Assembly (NCBI GenBank): GCA_000497835.1
Contig: KI547169.1
Coordinates: 292,616 to 356,615, forward strand
Reading direction: 5' to 3'
DNA: 64,000 nt
Source of the DNA: a gamma proteobacterium L18
Lineage (GTDB): Bacteria > Pseudomonadota > Gammaproteobacteria > Pseudomonadales > Pseudomonadaceae
The position numbers and the translations under genes were made by a program. Numbering within the stretch: the stretch's first letter is position 1; each line of letters starts with the position of its first letter. The notes below the pieces were generated by a model. The model worked only from the letters and a program-made list of their open reading frames with translations, did not search any database and was not told where the DNA came from. This document shows, piece after piece, positions 51,743-61,972 of this stretch.

Positions 51743-53277
51743 CACAGGGTCTCCTGGAACAATTCGGGGAAGGTGCGGCCCAGCAGGGCCGGATCCTTGA
51801 GGATGGCGGCGCTGGCGGCGATGTCCGGCGCCAGCCAGCGGTCCTGGTCATACGGCGGGATGCGCTCGCGTAACAGGCGCCAGGCGGTGTCGGTGCCGGC
51901 GCCGAAGCGCTGCTCCTTGAGGAATTCGAAGGCCTGGGCGGCCAGCAGGTATTCGATGGCGAGAATCTGCGTGCAGTTCTCCAAGGCCCTGTGCAGCTTG
52001 AGCGAGGCGTTGGTGCCCATGCTCAGGTGGTCTTCCTGCAGGCCCGAGGTCACGTAGTTATCCACAACCGCCGGCTGCGCCAGCTGGCGGTTTTCGGCGC
52101 ACAACGAGGCAGCGACGTATTGCACGATCATCATCCCCGAGTTGACGCCCGGCTGGCTGACCAAAAAGGCCGGCAGGCCGCTGACCAGCGGGTTGATCAT
52201 GCGGTCCAGGCGGCGCTCGGCGATGGCGCCGATCTCGGCCACGGTGATTGCCAGCACATCGGCGGCCATGGCCACGGACTGGCCGTGGGGGTTGGCCTGG
52301 GACATCACCCGGTAATCCTCGGGGGTGCCCAGCAGCAGCGGGTTGTCGGTGGCCGAGTTGAGCTCGATCTCGATTTGCCGCGCCGCGTGTTCCAACTGAT
52401 CGCGCGAAGCACCGTGCACCTGCGGGATCGAGCGGATGCTCAAGGCGTCCTGGGTACGAATGCCACGGCTGCTGGCGATCACTTCGCTGTCGGCCAGCAG
52501 CCAGCGCAGGTTTTTCGCCACCACCTGCATGCCGGGGTGTGGCTTAAGGCTGATGATGGCCGGGTCGAAGGCATCGATCTGCCCGCGCAGGGCCTCGAAG
52601 CTCATGGCGCCGATCACGTCGGCCCAGCCGGTCAGGCGCCAGGCGTCGTCCAGGGCCAGGCAACTGAGGCCGGTCATGCACGGCGTGCCGTTGACCAGGC
52701 ACAGCCCGTCCTTGGCACCGAGAATCACCGGGTGCAGGCCCTCGGCAGCGAAGGCCTGGGCAGCGTCGACGATCTGCCCGCGATAGCTGACCGGGCCAAT
52801 GCCCAGCAGGCCCACGCCGATATGCGCCATGTGCGTCAGGTAACCCACCGACCCCTGGGACGGCACTTGCGGGGTGATACCGCGATTGAGCAGCGCCAGC
52901 AGCGCCTCGACCACCTGCCGGTGCAGGCCGGATTTGCCCTGGCAGAAGTTGATGATGGCCGCGCAGATGATCGCCCGGGTCTGCTCGTCGGTCAGCGGCT
53001 TGCCCACCCCGCAGGCATGGCTGAGCAAGGTGTTGCGCGACAGCTGGCTGAGCTGCTCGTCCTGCAGCGACACGTTGCACAGCGCGCCCAGGCCGGTATT
53101 GACGCCATAGGCGCGCTCACCGCTCTCGACGATGCGCTGCACAATGGCCTGGGCGTTATCGATACGCGCCCACGCCTGGGCGGACAGCTCCAGGCGCGCG
53201 CCAAAGCGCGCCACGGCGACCACATCCTGCCAACGCAAGCGTGCATCGGCGATTACGACGTTTTCGGCCAACAACAT
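51742..53277 (-). CDS. Histidine ammonia-lyase family protein lacking the MIO triad
   Basis: 511 residues with the full HAL/PAL scaffold. Kept: Tyr57 in AYGVNTG, His87 in LLSHACG, Asn196 in LVNGT, Arg282 and Glu415 in QEDH. Missing: the Ala-Ser-Gly that cyclises into the MIO electrophile. Canonical GSVGASGDLAPL reads here [11 protein letters not shown] (142-152), an in-frame loss of about six residues. The Tyr and Phe usual in QDPYSLR and GNFH are Leu279 and Pro330. The frame is intact and codon use matches its neighbours, so it is not an obvious pseudogene. From memory, PAO1 has a similar second lyase gene beside hutI plus a canonical hutH; none of the latter is in this window. True histidase activity is doubtful; an MIO-free activity or a binding/regulatory role are alternatives. 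Confidence 0.85.
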   Translation of the reverse strand: MLLAENVVIADARLRWQDVVAVARFGARLELSAQAWARIDNAQAIVQRIVESGERAYGVNTGLGALCNVSLQDEQLSQLSRNTLLSHACGVGKPLTDEQTRAIICAAIINFCQGKSGLHRQVVEALLALLNRGITPQVPSQGSVGYLTHMAHIGVGLLGIGPVSYRGQIVDAAQAFAAEGLHPVILGAKDGLCLVNGTPCMTGLSCLALDDAWRLTGWADVIGAMSFEALRGQIDAFDPAIISLKPHPGMQVVAKNLRWLLADSEVIASSRGIRTQDALSIRSIPQVHGASRDQLEHAARQIEIELNSATDNPLLLGTPEDYRVMSQANPHGQSVAMAADVLAITVAEIGAIAERRLDRMINPLVSGLPAFLVSQPGVNSGMMIVQYVAASLCAENRQLAQPAVVDNYVTSGLQEDHLSMGTNASLKLHRALENCTQILAIEYLLAAQAFEFLKEQRFGAGTDTAWRLLRERIPPYDQDRWLAPDIAASAAILKDPALLGRTFPELFQETL

Positions 53278-53289
53278 CTACAACGCTCC

Positions 53290-54099
53290 TTAATAAGTGG
53301 CCACCCGGCGCTGGACGAAACGATCCACATAGTCGTCGGCCGGGTGATGAAGAATCTCCTGCGGGACGCCCACCTGAATCAGGCGACCGTCGCGCAGGAT
53401 GGCAATGCGGTTACCCAGCCGGACGGCTTCGTCCAGGTCGTGGGTGATAAACACGATGGTCTTGTGCAGGCTTTGCTGCAGCGCCAGCAACTGGTCCTGC
53501 ATTTCGGCGCGGATCAACGGGTCGAGGGCGCTGAAAGCCTCGTCCATCAGGATGATCGGCGTGTCAGCCGCCAGCGCCCGCGCCAGGCCCACGCGCTGGC
53601 GCATGCCGCCGGAAAGCTGGGCGGGCCAGGCCTTTTCATAACCTTGCAGGCCCACGGCGGCGACCCAGTGGGCGGCGCGCTCGGCGCACTGCTGGCGGCT
53701 TTCGCCCCGCACTTTCAAACCGTAGGCGACGTTTTCCAGCACGGTGCGATGGGGCAGCAGGCCGAAGCTCTGGAACACCATGCTGACGCTGTGCCGACGA
53801 AATTCGCGCAGGGCGCGGCGGTCGTAGGCCAGGATGTCCTGGCCATCGACCAGAATCTGCCCGCTGGTGGGGTCGATCAGCCGGTTCAAGTGGCGCACCA
53901 GCGTCGACTTGCCCGAGCCGGACAGCCCCATGATCACGAAGATCTCGCCCTGCTGCACCGTCAACGACAAGTCATCGACGCCGATCACGCAGCCCGTGAC
54001 GGCCAACACCTGATCCTTGCTGGCCCCCTCGCGCCGCAGGGCCAGCGCCCGCTCCGGCTTGGCGCCGAACACCTTGGACACGTTGCGCACCTCGATCAT
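53290..54099 (-). CDS. hutV: HutV-like (ProV family) ABC transporter ATPase
   Basis: 269 residues of the quaternary-amine/ProV type: N-terminal KVFGAKPERALALRREG, Walker A GLSGSGKST, MVFQSFGLLPHRTVLENVAYG, signature LSGGMRQR, Walker B IILMDEAFSALDPL. It lacks the C-terminal CBS pair of osmoprotectant ProV, as do histidine-transport HutV proteins. The ATG overlaps the permease stop (ATGA). No binding-protein gene accompanies the pair. Confidence 0.88.
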   Translation of the reverse strand: MIEVRNVSKVFGAKPERALALRREGASKDQVLAVTGCVIGVDDLSLTVQQGEIFVIMGLSGSGKSTLVRHLNRLIDPTSGQILVDGQDILAYDRRALREFRRHSVSMVFQSFGLLPHRTVLENVAYGLKVRGESRQQCAERAAHWVAAVGLQGYEKAWPAQLSGGMRQRVGLARALAADTPIILMDEAFSALDPLIRAEMQDQLLALQQSLHKTIVFITHDLDEAVRLGNRIAILRDGRLIQVGVPQEILHHPADDYVDRFVQRRVATY

Positions 54100-54947
54100 G
54101 GGCGCACCTCGTGGCGCGAACGCCCGTACGCCTGGGTGATGCGGTCGATGACCACGGCCAGGATGACGATGGCCAGGCCTGCCTCCAGGCCAAGGCCGAT
54201 ATTCAGCGTCTGGATGCCCACCAGCACGTCTTCGCCCAGCCCGCGCGCACCGATCATGGACGCGATCACCACCATCGACAGCGCCATCATGGTGGTCTGG
54301 TTGACCCCGGCCATGATGCTGGGCAGCGCCAGCGGCAACTGCACGCCGAACAACTGCTGCCAGCGGCTGGCCCCGAAGGCGTTGACCGCCTCCATCACCT
54401 CGCGGTCGACCTGGCGGATGCCCAGGTCGGTCAGACGGATCAGCGGCGGCGCGGCGTAAATCACCGTGGCGAAGATGGCCGGTACCTTGCCCAGGCCGAA
54501 CAGCATCAGCACCGGGATCAGGTACACGAAGCTGGGCAGCGTCTGCATGATGTCCAGCAGCGGCATCAGCACCGCGCGCAGGCGCTTGCTGCGCGCGGCC
54601 AGGATGCCCAGGGGGATGCCGATCAGCACCGAGATCACCGTGGCCACCAGCATCAGCGCCAGGGTCAGCAGTAGTTTGTCCCACAACCCCACGGCCCCCA
54701 CCAGAAACAGCAACCCCATGATCACCACCGCGCTGACCAGCCGCCGCGTGGCGTGCAGGGCAACGGCGCCGACGATCAGCAGCACCAGCCACCAGGGCAG
54801 CGCCCGCAGGCCGTTTTCCAGGCGCACGATCAGCCACAGCAGCGACTCGGACACGTGCCGGAAGAAGTCGCCGTAACGGGTCACCAGGGCGTCGACGCCG
54901 CGGTTGACCCAGTCGGCGATGGAGAAGGTCAGGTTATCGGGGAACAT
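54096..54947 (-). CDS. hutW: HutW-like (ProW family) ABC transporter permease
   Basis: 283 residues: N-terminal periplasmic/amphipathic segment, then seven to eight membrane helices with the permease EAA-type loop VMEAVNAFGASRWQQLFGVQLP. Works with the HutV-like ATPase in histidine or related uptake in other pseudomonads. The gene starts only 16 bases after the NCS1 permease stop, where relatives carry the binding-protein gene hutX; it is absent here. Confidence 0.88.
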   Translation of the reverse strand: MFPDNLTFSIADWVNRGVDALVTRYGDFFRHVSESLLWLIVRLENGLRALPWWLVLLIVGAVALHATRRLVSAVVIMGLLFLVGAVGLWDKLLLTLALMLVATVISVLIGIPLGILAARSKRLRAVLMPLLDIMQTLPSFVYLIPVLMLFGLGKVPAIFATVIYAAPPLIRLTDLGIRQVDREVMEAVNAFGASRWQQLFGVQLPLALPSIMAGVNQTTMMALSMVVIASMIGARGLGEDVLVGIQTLNIGLGLEAGLAIVILAVVIDRITQAYGRSRHEVRP

Positions 54948-54963
54948 GGGCGGCTCTCACACG

Positions 54964-56430
54964 TCAGAAGGTCCCCTGAGGTATAGCCTTCCCGAGTTCG
55001 TCATGGGCAACCGGAGCCTCGCCTGGCAGGATCAGGCGCTCGGGGATAGAACGTTTGCAGCGCGTGGCCACCAGGTAATACAGCACCGCCGGCACCACCA
55101 GGCCGATGATCCAGGAAATGTCAGTGTCACCCAGGCTGGCCACCAGCGGGCCGGTGTAGAAGTGGGTGGAGATGAACGGCATCTGGATCAGCACGCCGAT
55201 CACGTAGATGCTGATGCCCGGCAGGTTCCAGCGCCCATAGCGGCCGTCGGGGTTGGACAGCGCGGGGATGTCGTAGCGCTCTTTGGTGATGCAGTAGAAG
55301 TCCACCAGGTTGATGGCGCTCCAGGGCGTGAAGAACGCCAGCAGGAACAGGATGAAGGCCGAGAAATCCTTGAGGAACGAGTCCTTGCCCAGCACCGCCA
55401 GCAGCGTGGCCATGCCCACCATCAGAAAAATGTAGGTCAGGCGCAGGGCGCTGGAGATGTGCCGGTTGCCCCGGAAGCCGCTGATGATGGTGGCAATCGA
55501 CATGAAGCTGCCGTAGGCATTGAGCGTGGTGACGGTGACCTTGCCGAAGGCCACGCTGAAATACAGCGCCGCCGCCACCGCACCGGTGCCGCCCAGGCCA
55601 ACGATGAAGGACACTTCGTGGTGGGCAAACTGCGAACCGGCCAAAGCTGCGGCAAACACGCCGAACACCATGGACGCCTGCGCACCGATCACCGCGCCCA
55701 GGCCCACCGCCCAGAAGGTGCCCGACACCGAGGTTTTGCTGGGCAGATAGCGCGAATAGTCCGCCACATAAGGGCCAAAGGCGATCTGCCACGAGGCCGA
55801 CAGTGAAATCGCCAGCAAAAAGCTGCTCAGGGAGAAGTGCTTGTTACCCAGCAGCGCCCCGATGTCATTGCCCGCCAGCAGCTTGTAGAACAGGTACATG
55901 AAGGCAATGACGCCCAACAGGCTGGCAACGCGGCCGATCATGTGGATAACGCGGTAGCCGAAGATGGTCAGCACCACAATCAGCGCGGCAAAGATGACGA
56001 TGCCCTTCCAGTCATCCACCTGCAGCAACTGGGCGATGGCCTGCCCCGCCAGCAGCGAGCCGCTGGCCGAGAAACCGATGTACATCAGGCATACCAGCAC
56101 CAGCGGGATGACCGCGCCGTACACGCCGAACTGCACACGGCTGGAAATCATCTGCGGCAGGCCCAGGCGCGGGCCCTGGGCGGCATGCAGGGCCATCACC
56201 CCGCCGCCCAGCAGTTGGCCGACCAGCAAGCCCACCAGCGACCAGAACACATCGCCGCCCAGCACCACGGCCAGGGCGCCAGTGACGATGGCGGTGATCT
56301 GCAGGTTGGCCCCCAGCCACAGGGTGAACTGACTGAATAACCGACCATGACGCTCGGATTCAGGGATGTAATCGATTGAGCGTTTTTCGATCAATGGCGT
56401 GCTCGCAGCACGGTCAACTGAACCAGCCAT
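54964..56430 (-). CDS. NCS1-family permease, probable urocanate transporter
   Basis: 488 residues, about 12 membrane helices, cytosine/purine permease family (N-terminal SIDYIPESERHGRLFSQFTLWLGAN region, AFGPYVADYSRYLP in helix 6, FFTPWSAINLVDFY). In P. fluorescens and P. aeruginosa a gene of this type lies next to hutU and is thought to import urocanate. That role is taken from context. Lies between hutW and the ABC ATPase gene, same strand, gaps of 16 and 27 bases. Confidence 0.85.
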   Translation of the reverse strand: MAGSVDRAASTPLIEKRSIDYIPESERHGRLFSQFTLWLGANLQITAIVTGALAVVLGGDVFWSLVGLLVGQLLGGGVMALHAAQGPRLGLPQMISSRVQFGVYGAVIPLVLVCLMYIGFSASGSLLAGQAIAQLLQVDDWKGIVIFAALIVVLTIFGYRVIHMIGRVASLLGVIAFMYLFYKLLAGNDIGALLGNKHFSLSSFLLAISLSASWQIAFGPYVADYSRYLPSKTSVSGTFWAVGLGAVIGAQASMVFGVFAAALAGSQFAHHEVSFIVGLGGTGAVAAALYFSVAFGKVTVTTLNAYGSFMSIATIISGFRGNRHISSALRLTYIFLMVGMATLLAVLGKDSFLKDFSAFILFLLAFFTPWSAINLVDFYCITKERYDIPALSNPDGRYGRWNLPGISIYVIGVLIQMPFISTHFYTGPLVASLGDTDISWIIGLVVPAVLYYLVATRCKRSIPERLILPGEAPVAHDELGKAIPQGTF

Positions 56431-56457
56431 ACAACGACCCTCAAAAAATGGTGGCGA

Positions 56458-57249
<792 letters not shown>

Positions 57250-57266
57250 GACAAGCTCCGCTGCAA

Positions 57267-58004
57267 TCAGGAATGGGTAGAGGCTTCAGGCGCAGGCGCC
57301 GCCGGCAGGCCCTGGGGCCGCTCGCGCAGGTGCGGCGACAGGCGGTGCTCGATCCAGGCCACGGCCCGTACCACCAGGAAATTGAGGATCAGGTAGATCA
57401 GCGCCGCGCAGATGAACACTTCCATGGTGCGGTAAGTGCGCTGAATGATCTGCTGGGCCACGCCGGTCACGTCCCACACGGTGACCAGGCTGGCCAGGGC
57501 GGTGGACTTGACCAGCAGGATGGCCTCGGTGGAATAGGCCGGCAGCGCCTGGCGCAGGGTGACCGGGCCGATCACCCGGTACAACAGGGTCCAGCGGTTC
57601 ATGCCCACGGCCTGGCCGGCTTCGATCTGGCCATGGGGCACGCTTTGCAGGCCGCCCCGGATGATCTCGGCGGTGTAGCCGGCGGTGCACATGGCCAGCG
57701 ACACCACGGCGCAGCCGTAGGGCGACTTCAGCACCACCCACAGGAAACTGTCGCGAATGGCCGGGAACTGGCCCAGGCCGTAGTAGATCAGGAACATCTG
57801 GATCAACAGCGGCGTGCCGCGGAACAACATGATGTAGAAGCGCGCCGGGTAGCTCAGGAACCACCAGCGGCTGACGCGCATGGACACCACGCCCAGCGAC
57901 AGGATCAGGCCCAACAGCAGCGACGAGAAAAACAGCGTCAGGGTGGTGGGCAGCGCGCCCAGCAGCTTGAGCATGGTGTCGGCGAGAAAGGCAAAGTCGA
58001 TCAT
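57267..58004 (-). CDS. HisM-like ABC permease subunit in hut locus
   Basis: 245 residues, five predicted membrane helices, EAA loop at [28 protein letters not shown]. The start [15 protein letters not shown] is chosen from family length; in-frame upstream codons read into the preceding intergenic bases. Pairs with the neighbouring permease to form a heterodimer as in HisQM. Confidence 0.9.
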   Translation of the reverse strand: MIDFAFLADTMLKLLGALPTTLTLFFSSLLLGLILSLGVVSMRVSRWWFLSYPARFYIMLFRGTPLLIQMFLIYYGLGQFPAIRDSFLWVVLKSPYGCAVVSLAMCTAGYTAEIIRGGLQSVPHGQIEAGQAVGMNRWTLLYRVIGPVTLRQALPAYSTEAILLVKSTALASLVTVWDVTGVAQQIIQRTYRTMEVFICAALIYLILNFLVVRAVAWIEHRLSPHLRERPQGLPAAPAPEASTHS

Positions 58005-58017
58005 CACAATTACCCTC

Positions 58018-58740
58018 TCAGGACTGGGCCGGGTTGCGGCGCTGGGTGCGCTGCACGCGGTTTTCGGCAATGTTGAACAGGCGCCCCGACAGGCCGGTGA
58101 GGATCAGGTAGCACACCCCGCCGACGATGTAGAACGTGAAGTACTGGCGGGTGGAACCGGCCGCCACCTGGCTGGCGCGCATCAGTTCGACCAGGCCGAT
58201 CACCGAGATCAGCGCCGAGTCCTTGAGGCTCATTTGCCAGACGTTGCCCAGGCCTGGCAGCGCGTAGCGCCAGATTTGCGGGATCAGCACGCGGCGGATG
58301 CGCATGCCGCGGGTCATCCCGATGGCCAGCGCCGCTTCCAGTTCGCCCTTGGCCACGGCGATGAAGGCACCGCGGTAGACCTCGGCCTGGTAGGACGCGG
58401 AGATCAGGCCCACGGCGATGGCGCCCACCAGAAACGGCGGCACGTCGACGTAGCCCTGGCCACCGAACCAATGATTGATGGCCGACACCACGCTGGCGCC
58501 GCCGAAGTAAAACAGGTAGATCACCAGCAGTTCAGGAATCCCTCTGAACAGGATCGAGTAGGCATCGCCCAGGTAGCGCACGCTGCGCTGGCGCGAGAGT
58601 TTCGCCGCCGCCACCAGGCTGCCCACCAGGGCGCCGATCAGCAACGCCGCCAGGGTCAACAGCAGGGTCATGGCCGCTGCCTTGAGCAGCGCCATGCCCC
58701 AACCGGTGTCACCGAAGCTGAGCATCTGCAAGAGATTCAT
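58018..58740 (-). CDS. HisQ-like ABC permease subunit in hut locus
   Basis: 240 residues; five membrane helices, SILFRGIPELLVIYLFYFGGA and the EAA loop GELEAALAIGMTRGMRIRRVLIPQ. This SILFRGxPELL sequence is typical of HisQ/ArtQ type subunits. Thirteen bases separate it from the next permease gene. Confidence 0.9.
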   Translation of the reverse strand: MNLLQMLSFGDTGWGMALLKAAAMTLLLTLAALLIGALVGSLVAAAKLSRQRSVRYLGDAYSILFRGIPELLVIYLFYFGGASVVSAINHWFGGQGYVDVPPFLVGAIAVGLISASYQAEVYRGAFIAVAKGELEAALAIGMTRGMRIRRVLIPQIWRYALPGLGNVWQMSLKDSALISVIGLVELMRASQVAAGSTRQYFTFYIVGGVCYLILTGLSGRLFNIAENRVQRTQRRNPAQS

Positions 58741-58804
58741 GAGGTTTTTCCCACCACTTCAATCGTTGAACATCCGGCGCCCGCAGGCGCCGGCCCTGCA
58801 GCGC

Positions 58805-59662
58805 TTACGACTTGGGCGTAAGGTCGAGCTTGAACCACTTTTCGCTGAGCTTTTTCACCGTGCCGTCGGCCAGGGCTTCTTTGAGCGCGGCATCGAACTT
58901 GGCTTTCAGGTCGGCGTCGGCCTGGCGGAAGCCCAGGCCTTCGCCGTCACCCCAGATAGGGCCGCCGATTTGCGGGCCGGTGTAGGCCAGGTTCTTGTTC
59001 TCGTCCTTGGCCTTGAGCGAATCGAGGAAGGTCACGTCGTCGAACGCCACGTCGATGCGGCCGGCCTGCAGGTCGAGGATGGTGTCGGCCGAGGCGTTGT
59101 ATTCGCGGATGGTGGCGACGTCCTTGAAGTGGTCGTCGATGAACGGGGTGTAGATGGTCCCCGAGGCGATACCGATGGTCTTGCCCTTGAGCGCCTTGCG
59201 CAGGCCTTCGATGGCTTCGCCGATCTGCTTCTCGTCGGTGCCCAGGGTAATTTCGTTGGCCGGGCCCGGTTTGCCTGGCAGCACATTGGCGTCCAGGGCG
59301 ACGAAGCTGGCGGGGGTACGTGCGTAGGGGATGGAGAAGGCCATGACCTTCTTGCGGTCTTCAGTGATGACCACGGCGTCCATCAGCACATCGAACTTGC
59401 CGGCGTTGAGGCTGGCAATCATGCCGTCCCAGTTCTGCACCGAGATGTTGCACGTAAGCTTCATGCGCTGGCAGAGGATTTCCATCAGCTCGGGCTCGAA
59501 GCCGCTGATCTTGCCGCCAGGCAGGGTCACGTTCCAGGGCTCGTAGGAGCCTTCGGTCGCAATGTTGACCGAGGTCCATTCCTTGGCCTGCGCCAGCGGC
59601 AAGGCCGCCAGCAGTAGTGCGCCCAAGGCCAATGAACCCAACACGCTGAATTTCTGCGCCAT
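58805..59662 (-). CDS. HisJ-like periplasmic amino-acid binding protein in hut locus
   Basis: 285 residues with signal peptide cleaved after AQA (residue 26), then SBP family 3 fold: VNIATEGSYEPWN, SGFEPELMEILCQRM, NWDGMIASLNAGKFDVLMDAV, and two Cys in the N-lobe (ILCQRMKLTC), like the disulfide of HisJ/LAO. AGGAAGG precedes the ATG. First gene of the unit behind the sigma-54/HutC site at 59728-59757. Confidence 0.9.
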   Translation of the reverse strand: MAQKFSVLGSLALGALLLAALPLAQAKEWTSVNIATEGSYEPWNVTLPGGKISGFEPELMEILCQRMKLTCNISVQNWDGMIASLNAGKFDVLMDAVVITEDRKKVMAFSIPYARTPASFVALDANVLPGKPGPANEITLGTDEKQIGEAIEGLRKALKGKTIGIASGTIYTPFIDDHFKDVATIREYNASADTILDLQAGRIDVAFDDVTFLDSLKAKDENKNLAYTGPQIGGPIWGDGEGLGFRQADADLKAKFDAALKEALADGTVKKLSEKWFKLDLTPKS

Positions 59663-59727
59663 CGTTAACCTTCCTGCAAAGTCGAATGAGAGAAAGTGTT
59701 ACTAGCCCGCACCAGGCAATTATCTAT

Positions 59728-59757
59728 GCTTGTACATACAAGCAAATTGGAAGCCAA
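59728..59757 (-). promoter_or_regulatory. Sigma-54 promoter overlapping a HutC operator, ABC/hut operon
   Basis: On the minus strand TTGGCTTCCAATTTGCTT (59757-59740) gives GG-N10-GC with the TGGC and TTGC cores of sigma-54 promoters. It runs into the palindrome GCTTGTATGTACAAGC (59743-59728), which contains TGTA-N2-TACA, the known HutC recognition pattern. About 66 bases upstream of the HisJ-like gene, so the ABC genes and everything downstream to hutG can be induced by urocanate independently of the hutU promoter. Confidence 0.75.
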
Positions 59758-59788
59758 CGTCTCTGCCCTGATAGATCTGCACTGCACT

Positions 59789-59881
59789 CCTGTGGGAGCC
59801 GGGTTCTACCCGCGAATGCCGCACCGCAACATGCCTGACAACACGCGGCGCTCTTTTCGCGGGCAGAGCCCGCTCCCACAG
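59789..59881. repeat. Inverted pair of REP family C, copy 2
   Basis: Units at 59789-59816 and 59854-59881, a diverged form of the pair at 13361-13450 (GGGAGCCGGGTTC and GGGCAGAGCCC variants). It lies between the hutU stop codon and the second hut promoter and may end or attenuate the hutU transcript. Confidence 0.85.
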
Positions 59882-59912
59882 AAGCCCAACGACCAAGGCC
59901 CAGACTGGGTGA

Positions 59913-61592
59913 TCAGCCTTTGATCATCGGCAGGTTCAGGCCCTGCTCCTTGGCGCAGTCGATGGCAATCTGGTAGCCGGCATCGGCATGGCGCATTACG
60001 CCGGTGGCCGGGTCGTTGTGCAGTACGCGGGCAATGCGCTCGGCGGCTTCATCGGTACCGTCGCAGACGATGACCATGCCCGAGTGCTGGCTGAACCCCA
60101 TGCCCACGCCACCACCGTGGTGCAGCGAGACCCAGGTGGCGCCGCTGGCGGTGTTCAGCAGGGCGTTCAGCAGCGGCCAGTCGGACACGGCGTCGCTGCC
60201 GTCCTGCATGGCTTCGGTTTCACGGTTGGGGCTGGACACAGAGCCCGAGTCCAGGTGGTCACGGCCGATCACCACCGGTGCAGACAACTCACCACGACGG
60301 ACCATTTCGTTGAACGCCAGGCCCAGCTTGGCGCGCTGGCCCAGGCCGACCCAGCAGATACGCGCCGGCAGGCCCTGGAAGCTGATGCGCTCGCGGGCCA
60401 TGTCCAGCCAGTTGTGCAGGTGGGCGTCGTCCGGGATCAGTTCCTTGACCTTGGCGTCGGTCTTGTAAATGTCCTCGGCGTCACCCGACAGCGCTGCCCA
60501 GCGGAACGGGCCGATGCCGCGGCAGAACAGTGGGCGGATGTAAGCAGGTACGAAACCGGGGAAATCGAAGGCGTTGGCCACGCCCTCTTCCTTGGCCATC
60601 TGGCGGATGTTGTTGCCATAGTCGAAGGTCGGCACGCCCTGCTTCTGGAAGTCGAGCATGGCTTGCACGTGCACGCCCATGGACTGCTTGGCGGCTTTCA
60701 CCACGGCAGCCGGCTCGGTCTGCGCGCGGTCACGGTACTGCTCCCAGGTCCAGCCGGCGGGCAGGTAGCCGTTGAGCGGGTCATGGGCGCTGGTCTGGTC
60801 GGTAACCATGTCGGGGCGCACGCCACGCTTCACCAGTTCCGGCAGGATCTCGGCGGCGTTGCCCAGCAGGGCGATGGAGATGGCCTTGCCTTCGGCGGTG
60901 TACTTGGCAATGCGCGCCAGAGCGTCGTCCAGGTCGGTGGCCTGCTCGTCGACATAACGGCTGGCCAGGCGGAAGTCGATGCGGCTCTGCTGGCATTCGA
61001 TGTTCAGCGAGCTGGCGCCGGCCAGGGTCGCGGCCAGTGGCTGCGCGCCACCCATGCCGCCCAGGCCTGCGGTGAGTACCCACTTGCCCTTGAGGCTGCC
61101 GTTGTAGTGCTGGCGGCCGGCCTCGACGAAGGTTTCATAGGTGCCCTGGACGATGCCCTGGCTGCCGATGTAGATCCAGCTGCCGGCGGTCATCTGGCCG
61201 TACATGGCCAGGCCCTTGGCGTCCAGTTCGTTGAAGTGTTCCCAGTTGGCCCAGTGCGGCACCAGGTTGGAGTTGGCGATCAATACGCGCGGGGCATTGC
61301 TGTGGGTCTTGAACACGCCTACCGGCTTGCCCGACTGCACCAGCAGGGTTTCGTCGTCGTTCAGGTTGGTCAGGCTCTCGACGATCTTGTCGTAGCACTC
61401 CCAGTTGCGCGCCGCGCGGCCGATGCCGCCGTACACCACCAATTCCTTGGGGTTCTCCGCCACTTGCGGGTCGAGGTTGTTCATCAGCATGCGCAGCGGC
61501 GCTTCGGTCAGCCAGCTTTTGGCGGTCAGCTTGGTACCGCGTGCGGCACGGATTTCGACATCGCGGAATTTGTTTCGGGCATTGTCAGTCAC
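59913..61592 (-). CDS. hutU: Urocanate hydratase
   Basis: 559 residues; adds water to urocanate to give imidazolone propionate using tightly bound NAD+. Family segments include [33 protein letters not shown] (NAD site), [15 protein letters not shown] and [18 protein letters not shown] start ([11 protein letters not shown]) with GAGGAG 8 bases upstream. Separated from the rest of the hut operon by a REP pair and a second promoter. Confidence 0.97.
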   Translation of the reverse strand: MTDNARNKFRDVEIRAARGTKLTAKSWLTEAPLRMLMNNLDPQVAENPKELVVYGGIGRAARNWECYDKIVESLTNLNDDETLLVQSGKPVGVFKTHSNAPRVLIANSNLVPHWANWEHFNELDAKGLAMYGQMTAGSWIYIGSQGIVQGTYETFVEAGRQHYNGSLKGKWVLTAGLGGMGGAQPLAATLAGASSLNIECQQSRIDFRLASRYVDEQATDLDDALARIAKYTAEGKAISIALLGNAAEILPELVKRGVRPDMVTDQTSAHDPLNGYLPAGWTWEQYRDRAQTEPAAVVKAAKQSMGVHVQAMLDFQKQGVPTFDYGNNIRQMAKEEGVANAFDFPGFVPAYIRPLFCRGIGPFRWAALSGDAEDIYKTDAKVKELIPDDAHLHNWLDMARERISFQGLPARICWVGLGQRAKLGLAFNEMVRRGELSAPVVIGRDHLDSGSVSSPNRETEAMQDGSDAVSDWPLLNALLNTASGATWVSLHHGGGVGMGFSQHSGMVIVCDGTDEAAERIARVLHNDPATGVMRHADAGYQIAIDCAKEQGLNLPMIKG

Positions 61593-61639
61593 GTACGGGA
61601 CTCCTCAGCATGTGAGTGCACTGATCCGTGCACGTATTT

Positions 61640-61675
61640 ACTTGTATGTACAAGCATATGCAATTGAGTTGCCAA
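61640..61675 (-). promoter_or_regulatory. Sigma-54 promoter and HutC operator of hutU
   Basis: On the minus strand TTGGCAACTCAATTGCAT (61675-61658) shows GG-N10-GC with a TTGCA -12 element, an excellent sigma-54 match. The palindrome GCTTGTACATACAAGT (61655-61640), with TGTA-N2-TACA, covers the expected start of transcription. This fits CbrB/NtrC-activated, HutC-repressed control as known for hutU in pseudomonads. The 380-base gap to hutD holds this promoter, an A6T7 tract near 61750 and a REP pair; no gene. Confidence 0.82.
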
Positions 61676-61869
61676 GTTTTACGGCGCGGTTTTTTCGAGG
61701 GGTATCGGGAGGGTGGAAAGCAGGTGGCTGGCGGGTTGCGAGGGGGTGAAAAAATTTTTTTGATCGGTTTGGGTGGGAGGGGTTAGGCCGTTACCGATCA
61801 GGCGTTTTGCTCCAGCATGGGGCGATCAGTAACATTTTGGTGCGACTTGGAGAGAGTGGTAATGCTACT

Positions 61870-61955
61870 GGCCTCATCGCGAGCAAGCTTTGCTCCCACA
61901 GTGTGAACACAATTTCAGCGTTTAACCTGTGGGAGCAAAGCTTGCTCGCGATGGC
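61870..61955. repeat. Inverted pair of REP family A, copy 5
   Basis: Units at 61870-61903 and 61926-61955 with a 22-base spacer, between the hutD stop codon and the hutU promoter region. Likely forms the 3' end of the hutCD transcript. Confidence 0.9.
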
Positions 61956-61972
61956 AGCGACGCGGTCCGGAA

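Noticed and set aside
51742..53277. The lyase-like gene as a simple pseudogene
   Set aside because: The frame is open over 511 codons, overlaps hutI in the usual way and most scaffold and several active-site residues are conserved; only the MIO segment and two pocket residues are lost.
53290..54837. A 515-residue fusion frame running from within hutW into hutV
   Set aside because: The upstream 246 residues are an out-of-frame Arg/Gly/Ala-rich reading of hutW; the ATPase has a proper ATG at 54099 overlapping the hutW stop.
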